From Acerihabitans sp047324305 (lineage in GTDB: Bacteria > Pseudomonadota > Gammaproteobacteria > Enterobacterales > Enterobacteriaceae), in contig NZ_CP178740.1 in the NCBI RefSeq assembly GCF_047324305.1, positions 3,720,001 to 3,784,000 of the forward strand: DNA of 64,000 bases, given 5' to 3'. The notes under the pieces are model-generated. The model ran no database searches, was not told where the DNA came from, and saw only the letters and a program-made list of their open reading frames with translations. Below are positions 9,463-18,400 of the stretch, piece by piece (the stretch's first letter is position 1; each line of letters opens with the position of its first letter). A program made the position numbers and the translations under genes.

Positions 9463-9484
9463 AAGTGTGATGTAGCTCACAAAA
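9463..9484. promoter_or_regulatory. CRP (CAP) binding site
   Basis: TGTGA-TGTAGC-TCACA (9466-9481) matches the CRP consensus half-sites with the correct 6-base spacer, flanked by AAA and AAA. It lies 179 bases before ycaR on the plus strand and just upstream of a minus-strand TATAAG. Which transcript it controls is not clear from sequence. Confidence 0.7.
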
Positions 9485-9659
9485 AATATTACGCCGTTCC
9501 TGTGCCTGGATCAACCCTATTTTGCAAAAATGTTAATAGCCTGCGTCAATCGTTGTGACGTCAATTACAGCTAATCGCCGTAACCATTCCCGCCCGCCGC
9601 CGCATTATGCTATTCTCTGGGCCATCGACGCATCGCAGGGTGTGTATGCTGGAGGAAAC

Positions 9660-9842
9660 ATGGATCACCGTTTATTGGAAATCGTGGCGTGCCCGGTATG
9701 TAACGGCAAGCTGTATTTTAATAAAGAAAAACAGGAACTCATCTGTAAATCGGATGCCCTGGCCTATCCGGTCCGGGACGGTATACCGGTATTATTGGAG
9801 AGCGAGGCCCGCGCCCTGACATTGGACGAGACAAATCAATGA
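9660..9842 (+). CDS. ycaR: Trm112-family small zinc-ribbon-like protein YcaR
   Basis: A 60-residue protein of the UPF0434/Trm112 family, the same length as in E. coli. It contains VACPVCNG near the N-terminus and ICKSDALAYPVRDGIPVLL; only three Cys are visible (two in CPVC, one in ICK), so zinc binding is uncertain. Function in bacteria is not established. GGAGGA at 9651-9656 sets the start. Its stop overlaps the kdsB start by 4 bases (ATGA), so it is probably coupled to kdsB. Confidence 0.92.
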   Translation: MDHRLLEIVACPVCNGKLYFNKEKQELICKSDALAYPVRDGIPVLLESEARALTLDETNQ

Positions 9843-10594
9843 GTTTCGTGGCTATCATTCCCGCGCGGTTCGCCTCCAGCCGCCTGCCGGGCAAACCCCT
9901 GGCGGATATTAACGGCAAGCCGATGGTGGTGCATGTCATGGAGCGCGCGCAGGAATCCGGCGCGGACCGGGTTATCGTGGCGACCGATCACGCCGGCGTG
10001 GTGGATGCCGTCCGCCAGGCGGGCGGCGAGGTTTGCATGACCCGCCCCGATCATCACTCCGGTACCGAACGCCTGGCGGAAGTGATCGACCGCTATCAAT
10101 TTCCCGATGACCAGATCGTCGTCAATGTGCAAGGCGACGAGCCGCTCATCCCGCCGGTCATTATCCGCCAGGTGGCTGATAATTTGGCCCATTGCCAGGC
10201 AGGCATGGCCACGCTTGCGGTGCCCATCACCACCGCCGAGGAAGCCTTTAATCCGAACGCGGTCAAAGTGGTGATGGATGCCCAGGGTTTCGCGCTGTAT
10301 TTTTCCCGCGCCGCCATCCCCTGGGAACGTGAACGTTTCACCGTTTCCCGGGCGACCATCGGCGACACCTTTTTGCGTCATATCGGCATCTATGGCTATC
10401 GCGCCGGTTTTATCCGCCGTTATGTGGGCTGGCAACCAAGCCAGCTGGAGCAGATTGAGATGCTCGAGCAATTGCGGGTACTGTGGTATGGCGAAAAGAT
10501 TCATGTCGCGGTGGCGAAAGAGGTGCCGGGCATCGGCGTCGATACGCCGGAAGAGCTGCTGCGCGTGCGCGAACTGATGCGCCATAACCGCTGA
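9839..10594 (+). CDS. kdsB: 3-deoxy-manno-octulosonate cytidylyltransferase (CMP-KDO synthetase)
   Basis: Activates KDO with CTP to CMP-KDO for inner-core lipopolysaccharide. The 251-residue protein has the N-terminal nucleotidyltransferase motif IPARFASSRLPGKPL, the CTP/KDO-binding segment VQGDEPLIPP and GTERLAEV, and C-terminal PSQLEQIEMLEQLRVL. Length is near the 248 of E. coli. Together with lpxK and msbA it makes this a lipopolysaccharide cluster. Start ATG overlaps the ycaR stop. Confidence 0.97.
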   Translation: MSFVAIIPARFASSRLPGKPLADINGKPMVVHVMERAQESGADRVIVATDHAGVVDAVRQAGGEVCMTRPDHHSGTERLAEVIDRYQFPDDQIVVNVQGDEPLIPPVIIRQVADNLAHCQAGMATLAVPITTAEEAFNPNAVKVVMDAQGFALYFSRAAIPWERERFTVSRATIGDTFLRHIGIYGYRAGFIRRYVGWQPSQLEQIEMLEQLRVLWYGEKIHVAVAKEVPGIGVDTPEELLRVRELMRHNR

Positions 10595-10703
10595 TATTCC
10601 GCTAAATCTTGATCTGAAACGAAGAAGTTTGCCGGTGAAGCCAGCATGATGGCCCGTGTTTGTTATTCACACGTTTGTCCATTATATAAAGGTTGAGTCT
10701 GTC

Positions 10704-11597
10704 ATGGAACAGTTGAAAGCTGAGCTAAGCGCAGTATTGGGGGAATCCCTGAGCCGTCTGGAGCGGATCAGCGAACAGCCTTATGCGCATCTTTATGCTA
10801 TGTATGATAAGGAAGGACATCCGCTTTCATTGCTGGCAAAAAGCTATATCTGCCAAGGCATCGCACAGCAGGAGGCGTACAAGCTTTCCATGCTGGCCCG
10901 CGAGGGCGAAGTGCGGTTGCCCACGGTCTACGGGCTGGTGGTAACCCAGCAGGCGCCGTATAAGGAACTGCTGCTGATGGAACGCCTGCGCGGGGTCTCG
11001 GCGGAAGCCCCAACCCGTACGCCGCAGCGCTGGGAGCTGCTGAAAGATCAGATTGTCGAAAGCATGCTGGCCTGGCACCGTATCGACAGCCATGGCTACG
11101 TCGGCACGGTGGACAGCACGCAGGAAAATACCTGGCCCAACTGGTATGCGCAACGTATCGAAGTGATTTGGTCGACGCTGCTGAAAGTCTCCGCGCCTCT
11201 GCTGACCTATGAAGACCGCAACCTGTTGTTCCGCACCCGCCAGAGCCGTGAAAAACTGTTTGCCGATTATCAGGAAAACAGCGTGCTGGTGCACGGCAAC
11301 CTCACGCTGCGCAGCATGCTCAAGGACCAGCGCACCGATCAACTGCTCGCCATGCTCAATCCCGGCACCATGCTGTGGGCGCCGCGCGAGTACGATTTGT
11401 TCCGCCTGTGCGAGGACGGCATGGCGAACGAGCTGCTCTACCATTACCTGAGCAAGGCGCCGGTGTCGGAGGCGTTCCTCTACCGGCGCTGGCTATACGG
11501 TATCTGGGAAGCGGCGGCGCGCTATATCCACACCGGGTTGCTCGACCGCGCGGTATTCGACCTGGCCGGTCGCGAACTCGTCCCCTGGCTTGATTAA
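10704..11597 (+). CDS. ycbJ: Aminoglycoside-phosphotransferase-fold protein YcbJ, function unknown
   Basis: The 297-residue protein equals the E. coli YcbJ length and aligns throughout (MEQLKAELSAVLGESLSR start). It has the APH-like fold signature region VLVHGNLTLRSML, where kinases of this fold usually have HGDxxxxN; Asn replaces the catalytic Asp, as also in E. coli YcbJ as I recall it, so it may be a non-catalytic member. APREYDLFRL later corresponds to the metal-binding region but lacks the usual DxD. A start at 10656 would add 16 unrelated residues. It converges on elyC. Confidence 0.9.
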   Translation: MEQLKAELSAVLGESLSRLERISEQPYAHLYAMYDKEGHPLSLLAKSYICQGIAQQEAYKLSMLAREGEVRLPTVYGLVVTQQAPYKELLLMERLRGVSAEAPTRTPQRWELLKDQIVESMLAWHRIDSHGYVGTVDSTQENTWPNWYAQRIEVIWSTLLKVSAPLLTYEDRNLLFRTRQSREKLFADYQENSVLVHGNLTLRSMLKDQRTDQLLAMLNPGTMLWAPREYDLFRLCEDGMANELLYHYLSKAPVSEAFLYRRWLYGIWEAAARYIHTGLLDRAVFDLAGRELVPWLD

Positions 11598-11610
11598 ACG
11601 GACGTGCGCC

Positions 11611-11644
11611 GGCGATAGCGCCCGCCTTGCGCGGCGCTATCGCC
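11611..11644. terminator. GC-rich hairpin between convergent ycbJ and elyC
   Basis: GGCGATAGCGC (11611-11621) pairs perfectly with GCGCTATCGCC (11634-11644), an 11-bp stem with a 12-base loop, between two converging genes. Neither strand has a T-tract after it, so it may stabilise 3' ends or act with other factors rather than terminate alone. Confidence 0.45.
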
Positions 11645-11662
11645 CCGGTACGGCGGCATCAA

Positions 11663-12442
11663 TCAGGATGCCGGCGCGTCGCTGTCGCCGGTTATTTTTT
11701 GCCAGGCGCGTCCCAGGGTTTCATACCAGGCGCGGTCGGCATGCCCCAGCCATAGGGGCGACGGCAGCACCTTTTCCCACGGGTTTAACGGACTGTCGAT
11801 CGCCAGCTGGTTGGCCGGGGCAGGGATGGGGGTCAGCCCCCGGGCCCGGAAAAACCCCATGGCGCGTGGCATATGGTTGGCAGACGTGACCAGCAAAAAC
11901 GGCGCCTTGCCCACCAGGGCGGCTACGCTTGCCGCTTCCTGGCGGGTGTCGCGCGGCGCCTCCAGCACGATAATATCTCCCGCCGGCACCCCAAGGCTTT
12001 GCGCCACCCTTGACGCCGTTTCGGCGCTGCTGACGGGATTGCCCGGCGCCGCCGCGCCGGTAAATACCATTTTGGCGCCGGGATGGTCATGATAAAGACG
12101 AATTCCTTCGGCCACCCGCGGCAGGCTGTTGTTAATCAGGTTGGAACTGGGCGCCCATAAGGGATTAAAGGTGTATCCGCCGCCCAGCACCACCACGTAG
12201 GCGATACTCGGCTGGCGCCCGTGATAGGTGGGGTATGCCGCCTCCAGCGGCGCCAGCAGGCTGTCGGCCACCGGTTGCAGGCTCAGCAGCAATAAAACCG
12301 ACCAGCCCAGGGTCACCAGACCCTTACCGGTCCGCTGCCAGCGCGTGAACCACAGCAGCAATAGCCCTGCGCCCATGAGCAAAATCAGCAGCGGCAGCGG
12401 CAACAATAACCCGCCGACGATTTTTTTAAGGTCAAAAAGCAT
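11663..12442 (-). CDS. elyC: DUF218-family envelope protein ElyC
   Basis: Inner-membrane protein needed in E. coli for peptidoglycan synthesis at low temperature, linked to undecaprenyl-phosphate metabolism. The 259-residue protein has two N-terminal membrane helices (about 10-32 and 38-60) and a periplasmic DUF218 domain beginning VVVLGGGYTFNP, with APSSNLINNSLPR, VTSANHMPRAMGFFR and NQLAIDSPLNPWE. Length equals E. coli ElyC. Start MLFDLKK is chosen over an upstream start at 12457 by alignment. It is on the opposite strand to ycbJ and cmoM. Confidence 0.93.
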   Translation of the reverse strand: MLFDLKKIVGGLLLPLPLLILLMGAGLLLLWFTRWQRTGKGLVTLGWSVLLLLSLQPVADSLLAPLEAAYPTYHGRQPSIAYVVVLGGGYTFNPLWAPSSNLINNSLPRVAEGIRLYHDHPGAKMVFTGAAAPGNPVSSAETASRVAQSLGVPAGDIIVLEAPRDTRQEAASVAALVGKAPFLLVTSANHMPRAMGFFRARGLTPIPAPANQLAIDSPLNPWEKVLPSPLWLGHADRAWYETLGRAWQKITGDSDAPAS

Positions 12443-12595
12443 CGGAAAACGCTCCAATTGGATGAAATGTAGTCAACCAGGCGCAATCCGGCGCCATAAA
12501 GATTCATTCTAAGTCAGCCTGTGACAAAATAGTCAATTCACGGCGGGTTTATGGTAAAAACGCCTTTCCCGTCCGTCGTGCCCGGAGCATTGATT

Positions 12596-13381
12596 ATGCA
12601 GGACCGCAATTTTGACGATATTGCTGAAAAATTTGCGCGCAATATTTACGGCACCACCAAAGGGCATATCCGCCAGGCGGTGGTCTGGCAGGATTTAGAA
12701 GGATTGCTGACGCGGCTGCCCGCCCGCCCGCTGTATATCCTCGATGCCGGCGGCGGCGAGGGCCGTATGGCCTGCCAGCTGGCGGCCCTGGGGCACCGGG
12801 TGCTGCTGTGCGATCTGTCGTCCGGCATGATTGAGCGGGCGCGGCAAGCGGCGCAGGAGCGGTCTGTGATGGATCACATGCAATTTGTGCAAAGCGCCGC
12901 GCAGGATATCGCGCCCCATTTGGAAAGGCCGGCCGATCTGATATTGTTGCATGCGGTATTGGAATGGGTAAGCGAGCCGCGCGCGTTATTGCAAGGGCTG
13001 TATGATTGCCTGGCGCCGGGTGGCGCTCTGTCATTAATGTTTTACAATAAGCACGGTCTGGTCATGCGTAATATGATCCTGGGCAATATTGAATTTGTCG
13101 CCGCCGGGATGCCGAAACGAAAAAAACGCTCCCTGATGCCGGACCATCCCTGCGATCCTGAACAGGTGTTCGGCTGGCTGACCGCCATGGGCATGACGCT
13201 CAGCGGCAAAAGCGGTGTGCGGGTGTTTCATGACTATCTGCAAAACAAGCAGCAGCAACAGGATGATTTTCCGGCCTTATTGGCGATGGAACAACGGTAT
13301 TGCCGGCAGGAACCCTTTATCAGCATGGGGCGCTACATCCACGTCATGGCGCATAAACCCTCCCTGAAGGATGAATTATGA
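12596..13381 (+). CDS. cmoM: tRNA 5-carboxymethoxyuridine methyltransferase
   Basis: SAM-dependent enzyme that methylates cmo5U34 to mcmo5U34 in several tRNAs. The 261-residue protein (formerly SmtA) has the SAM-binding motif ILDAGGGEG near residue 48, a post-II segment LLHAVLEWV and LAPGGALSLMFYN, and a conserved C-terminal GRYIHVMA. Start MQDRNFDDIAEKFARNIYG matches the E. coli start; the frame extends upstream to 12551 without similarity. Its stop overlaps the mukF start (ATGA), so it heads the cmoM-mukFEB operon. Confidence 0.95.
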   Translation: MQDRNFDDIAEKFARNIYGTTKGHIRQAVVWQDLEGLLTRLPARPLYILDAGGGEGRMACQLAALGHRVLLCDLSSGMIERARQAAQERSVMDHMQFVQSAAQDIAPHLERPADLILLHAVLEWVSEPRALLQGLYDCLAPGGALSLMFYNKHGLVMRNMILGNIEFVAAGMPKRKKRSLMPDHPCDPEQVFGWLTAMGMTLSGKSGVRVFHDYLQNKQQQQDDFPALLAMEQRYCRQEPFISMGRYIHVMAHKPSLKDEL

Positions 13382-14700
13382 GTGAATTTTCCCAGACTGT
13401 ACCGGAACTGGTCGCCTGGGCCCGGAAAAATGACTTCTCGCTCTCGCTGCCCATCGAGCGGCTGGCGTTTGTGCTGGCCATCGCTACGCTTAACAGCGAA
13501 CGCATGGACGGTGAAATGAGCGAAGTCGATCTGGTGGACGCCTTTCGTCACGTCAGCCAGGGGTTTGCGCAGACCAACGAAACGGTGGCGGTGCGCGCCA
13601 ACAACGCCATCAACGATCTGGTGCGCCAGCGCCTGCTCAACCGCTTTGTCAGCGAGCTGGCGGACGGCAACGCCATCTATCGCCTCACGCCGCTGGGTAT
13701 CGGCATCAGCGACTACTATATTCGCCAGCGTGAATTTTCCACGCTGCGGTTATCGGTGCAGCTCTCCATTGTCGCCCAGGAATTGCAGCGTGCGGCCGAG
13801 GCGGCGGAAGAGGACGGCGATGAGTTCCACTGGCACCGCAACGTATTTGCCCCGCTGAAGTATTCGGTGGCGGAAATTTTCGACAGCATCGACATGACCC
13901 AGCGCATCATGGACGAACAGCAGCAGTCGGTGAAGGACGACATCGCGGCGCTGCTCAACCAGGACTGGCGCGCCGCCATCGCCAGCTGCGAGCAGCTGCT
14001 GTCGGAAACCTCCGGTACCCTGCGGGAACTCCAGGATACCCTTGAGGCGGCGGGGGATAAGCTGCAGGCCAACCTGCTGCGCATCCAGGACACGATCCTC
14101 GGCCATCAGCATCTGGCCTTTCTCGACAAGCTGGTCTTTGATCTGCAAAACAAGCTGGACCGGATTACCAGTTGGGGACAGCAGGCGATAGATCTGTGGA
14201 TCGGCTACGATCGCCACGTGCACCGTTTTATCCGCACCGCCATCGATATGGATAAAAACCGGGTCTTCGCCCAGCGGCTGCGCCAGTCGGTACAGAACTA
14301 TTTCGACCATCCCTGGGCGCTGACCTACGCCAACGCCGACCGTCTGCTGGACATGCGCGACGAGGAACTGGCGCTGCGCAGCGAAGAGGTGACCGGCGAA
14401 CTGCCGCCGGACATGGAATATGAAGAATTCAACGAGATCCGCGAGCAGCTGACCGCCATGATCGACCAGGCGCTGGCGCAGTACCCGCAGCAGCATCTGC
14501 CGCTGGATCTCGGCCAGGTTATGCGTGATTACCTGGCCCGTTTCCCGCGCGCGCGCCATTTCGACGTCGCGCGTATTTTAGTTGATCAGGCAGTACGTCT
14601 GGGTGTCGCCGGATCAGACTTTTCCGGATTACCGCCGCAGTGGCAGGCAATCAACGATTACGGTGCTAAGGTACAGGCCCATGTCATCGATAAGTATTGA
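13378..14700 (+). CDS. mukF: Condensin kleisin subunit MukF
   Basis: Kleisin of the MukBEF condensin, which compacts and segregates the chromosome. The 440-residue protein equals the E. coli length, with an N-terminal winged-helix dimerisation domain (LVAWARKNDFSLSLPIERL), a central helical MukB-neck-binding part and a C-terminal winged helix. The start ATG overlaps the cmoM stop by 4 bases and its last 20 bases overlap mukE, consistent with a tightly coupled operon. Confidence 0.97.
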   Translation: MSEFSQTVPELVAWARKNDFSLSLPIERLAFVLAIATLNSERMDGEMSEVDLVDAFRHVSQGFAQTNETVAVRANNAINDLVRQRLLNRFVSELADGNAIYRLTPLGIGISDYYIRQREFSTLRLSVQLSIVAQELQRAAEAAEEDGDEFHWHRNVFAPLKYSVAEIFDSIDMTQRIMDEQQQSVKDDIAALLNQDWRAAIASCEQLLSETSGTLRELQDTLEAAGDKLQANLLRIQDTILGHQHLAFLDKLVFDLQNKLDRITSWGQQAIDLWIGYDRHVHRFIRTAIDMDKNRVFAQRLRQSVQNYFDHPWALTYANADRLLDMRDEELALRSEEVTGELPPDMEYEEFNEIREQLTAMIDQALAQYPQQHLPLDLGQVMRDYLARFPRARHFDVARILVDQAVRLGVAGSDFSGLPPQWQAINDYGAKVQAHVIDKY

Positions 14701-15412
14701 AGAAACCATGCCGGTCAAGCTGGCAAAAGCCCTGTCGAATCCCCTGTTTCCGGCTCTCGACAGCCTGTTGCGCTCCGGCCGCCATATCGGCGTCGAGGAG
14801 TTGGACAACCACGCGTTCCTGATGGATTTCCAGGAGGAGCTCGAGAGCTTTTACCGCCGCTACAATGTGGAACTGGTGCGCGCGCCGGAAGGCTTTTTTT
14901 ACCTGCGCCCGCGTTCCACCACGCTGATTCCGCGCTCGGTTCTGTCCGAGCTGGATATGATGGTGGGTAAAATCCTGTGTTATCTCTATCTCAGCCCCGA
15001 GCGCCTGGCCCATGAAGGGATTTTTACCCAGCAGGAGCTTTACGACGAACTGCTTGGCCTGGCGGACGAAAACAAACTGCTTAAGCTTGTCAACCAGCGT
15101 TCCACCGGCTCCGATCTCGACCGGCAGAAGCTGCAGGAAAAGGTGCGCACGTCGCTTAACCGCCTGCGCCGTCTGGGCATGGTGTGGTTTATGGGCAACG
15201 ACGCCTCGAAATTTCGCATTACCGAGTCGGTGTTTCGCTTCGGCGCCGATGTACGCAGCGGCGATGACGCGCGCGAGGCGCAGCTGCGCATGATCCGCGA
15301 CGGGGAGGCGATGCCCATTGAACAGGCCTTATCGCTAAATGACGAGCAGGACGACGACAATGGCAATCTTAATGACGGATCGTCGGAAAGCGCCGAGGAT
15401 GAACTGGCATGA
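14681..15412 (+). CDS. mukE: Condensin accessory subunit MukE
   Basis: Binds MukF and modulates MukB ATPase and DNA contact. The 243-residue protein (234 in E. coli) contains PLFPALDSLLRSGRHIG, LRPRSTTLIPRSVLSELDMM and KFRITESVFRFGADV, then an acidic low-complexity C-terminal tail a little longer than in E. coli. The start MSSISIEETMPVKLAKAL aligns with the E. coli start; MPVKL at 14708 is the alternative. The stop overlaps mukB by 4 bases. Confidence 0.95.
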   Translation: MSSISIEETMPVKLAKALSNPLFPALDSLLRSGRHIGVEELDNHAFLMDFQEELESFYRRYNVELVRAPEGFFYLRPRSTTLIPRSVLSELDMMVGKILCYLYLSPERLAHEGIFTQQELYDELLGLADENKLLKLVNQRSTGSDLDRQKLQEKVRTSLNRLRRLGMVWFMGNDASKFRITESVFRFGADVRSGDDAREAQLRMIRDGEAMPIEQALSLNDEQDDDNGNLNDGSSESAEDELA

Positions 15413-18400
15413 TTGAACGTGGTAAATTTCGCTCACTGACATTGGTTAACTGGAACGGTTTTTTCGCCCGTACCTTTGATTTGGACGGGTTGGTGACCAC
15501 CCTGTCCGGCGGCAACGGCGCGGGCAAGTCCACCACCATGGCGGCTTTTATCACCGCCCTGATCCCGGACCTGACGCTGCTCCATTTCCGTAATACCACC
15601 GAAGCCGGCGCCACGAGCGGTTCCCGCGACAAGGGGCTGCACGGCAAGCTGCGCGCCGGCGTCTGCTACGCCGCGCTGGATGTGATTAACTCCCGCCATC
15701 AGCGGGTGCTGGTGGGCGTACGGTTGCAGCAAATCGCCGGGCGCGATCGCAAAGTCGATATCAAACCCTTTATGATCCAGGGGCTGCCGGTCGCGGTTAT
15801 GCCTACGGAAATCCTGACCCAGGCGGTAGGGGATCGCCAGGCGCGGGTCTTGAGCCTGCAGGAACTCAAGGAGCGGGTGGAGGAAACCGAAGGCGTACAG
15901 TTCAAGGTGTTCAATTCCATTACCGACTATCACGCCCAAATGTTTGATTTAGGCGTTATTCCGCGCCGTCTGCGCTCGGCCGCCGATCGCAGCAAATATT
16001 ACCGCCTGATTGAAGCCTCGCTGTACGGCGGTATCTCCAGCGCCATCACCCGCTCGCTGCGCGACTATCTGTTGCCGGAGAACGGCGGGGTGCGCAAAGC
16101 GTTCCAGGATATGGAAGCGGCGCTGCGCGAAAACCGCATGACGCTTGAAGCGATACGCGTTACCCAGTCCGATCGCGACCTGTTTAAGCACCTGATTTCG
16201 CAAGCCACATCCTACGTGGCGGCCGACTACATGCGCCATGCCAACGAGCGGCGCATCCATCTTGACCAGGCGCTGAGCCTGCGGCGCGATCTGCTCGGCA
16301 GCCGCAAATCGCTGGCGGTGGAACAATACCGCCATGTGGACATGGCGCGCGAACTGGAAGAAACCACCGGTAGCGAATCGGATCTGGAAACCGACTACCA
16401 GGCGGCCAGCGACCATTTAAACCTGGTGCAGACCGCCATGCGCCAGCAGGATAAAATCAGCCGCTATCGTGATGATATCGACGAGCTGACCTTCCGGCTG
16501 GAAGAGCAAAACGAGGTGGTGGCCGAGGCCCAGGACCTGCATCAGGACCATGAGGCGCGCGCTGAGGCCGCCGAACTGGAAGTCGATGAGCTGAAAAGCC
16601 AGCTGGCGGATTACCAGCAGGCGCTGGACGTGCAGCAAACGCGCGCCATCCAGTATCAACAGGCGTTGCAGGCGCTGGACCGCGCCCGCGAACTTTGCGG
16701 CCTGCCCGGACTTAGCGCCGTGGACGCCGAGCGGGAGCTTGACGTCTTCCAGGCGCGGGAGCAGGAAGCCACCGACGTTCTGCTCGGGCTGGAACAAAAA
16801 CTGAGCGTGGCCCAGGCGGCGCACGGCCAGTTCGAACATGCCTTTAAACTGGTGACGCAAATCGCCGGGCAGGTGGCGAGGAGCGAAGCCTGGCAAACCG
16901 CCCGCGAGCTGCTGCGCGATGCGGCGTCGCTCACGCATCAGGCCGAGCGGCTGCAGCCGTTGCGCAGCCAGCTTGATGAACTGGAGCAGCGTCTGCGCGA
17001 GCAGCAGGAAGCCCAGCGCCTGCTGACGGAATTCGGTAAACGTATCGGCGCCGATTACCAGCCGGACGAGCTGGAAGCGGCGCAGCAGGAGCTGGAAGCG
17101 CGGGTGGAAACCCTGTCGCTCAGCGTATCCGAGGCGGGGGAGCGGCGTATGGCATTACGCCAGGAGCTCGATCAGATCCTGCAGCGGCTGCAGTTGCTGA
17201 CGCAACGCGCGCCGGCCTGGCTGGCGGCGCAGGATGCGTTGACCGCGCTTGAGGAACAAAGCGGCGAGCGGCTTGAGAACGGCTCGCACGTCACCGAATA
17301 TATGCAGCAACTGCTGGAGCGCGAGCGCGAAACCACCGTGGAGCGCGACGAGGTGGCGGGGCGCAAACGCGCGCTTGAAGACCAGATCGAGCGGCTAAGC
17401 CATCCGGGGGGCGGCGAGGATCCGCGTCTGGCCACCCTGGCGGAACGTTTTGGCGGCGTGCTGTTATCGGAAATCTATGATGATGTCACCTTTGACGACG
17501 CGCCTTATTTCTCCGCGCTGTATGGACCCTCGCGCCACGCTATCGTGGTTCCCGACCTGTCGCGCATCCGCGATCAGCTTGACGGCCTGGACGAATGTCC
17601 CGACGATCTCTACCTGATCGAGGGTGACCCGCAGTCGTTCGACGATAGCGTATTCGGTATCGAGGAGCTGGAAAGGGCGGTCCTGGTGAAGGTGGCCGAT
17701 CGCCAGTGGCGGTATTCCCGTTTTCCGGCGGTGCCGCTGTTCGGCCGGGCGGCGCGCGAGAAACGCCTGGAAATCCTTAACGAAGAGCGCGACGCGCTGG
17801 CGGAACGGTACGCCACCCTGTCGTTTGACGTGCAGAAAATCCAGCGTTTGCACCAGGCGTTCGGTCGTTTTGTCGGCACCCATCTGGCGGTGGCGTTTGA
17901 AGACGATCCCGAGGCCGAGATCCGCCGCCTGGGTGGCCGGCGCGGCGAGCTGGAACGCCTGCTCAGCGATCATGAGGGCCAGAACCAGCAGCAGCGCCAG
18001 CAATATGAACAGGCGCGCGAGGGGCTTGGCCTGTTGAACCGACTGATCCCGCGCATCAGCCTGCTGGGCGACGAGACGCTGGCCGATCGTCTCGACACCG
18101 TGCGCGAAGAGTGGGAAGACGCCCAGGACGCGGTGCGTTATTTGCAGCGCCACCGCGATGCGCTGGATCAGCTGGAGCCGCTGCTTGCGGTATTGCAAAG
18201 CGACCCCGAGCAGCACGAGCAGCTGCAGGCGGATTACCAGCAGGCGCAGCAGGCGCAGCGCCAGGCTAAGCAGCAGGCGTTCGCCCTGACCGAGGTGGTG
18301 CAGCGCCGCGCCCATTTCAGCTATTCCGATTCCGCCGGCATGCTGACGGAAAACTCGGATCTGAACGACAAGCTGCGCCAGCGCCTGGAGCAGGCGGAGG

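Noticed and set aside
9272..9659. Remnant of ycaQ
   Set aside because: No frame in the gap resembles YcaQ; only regulatory-type signals are seen.
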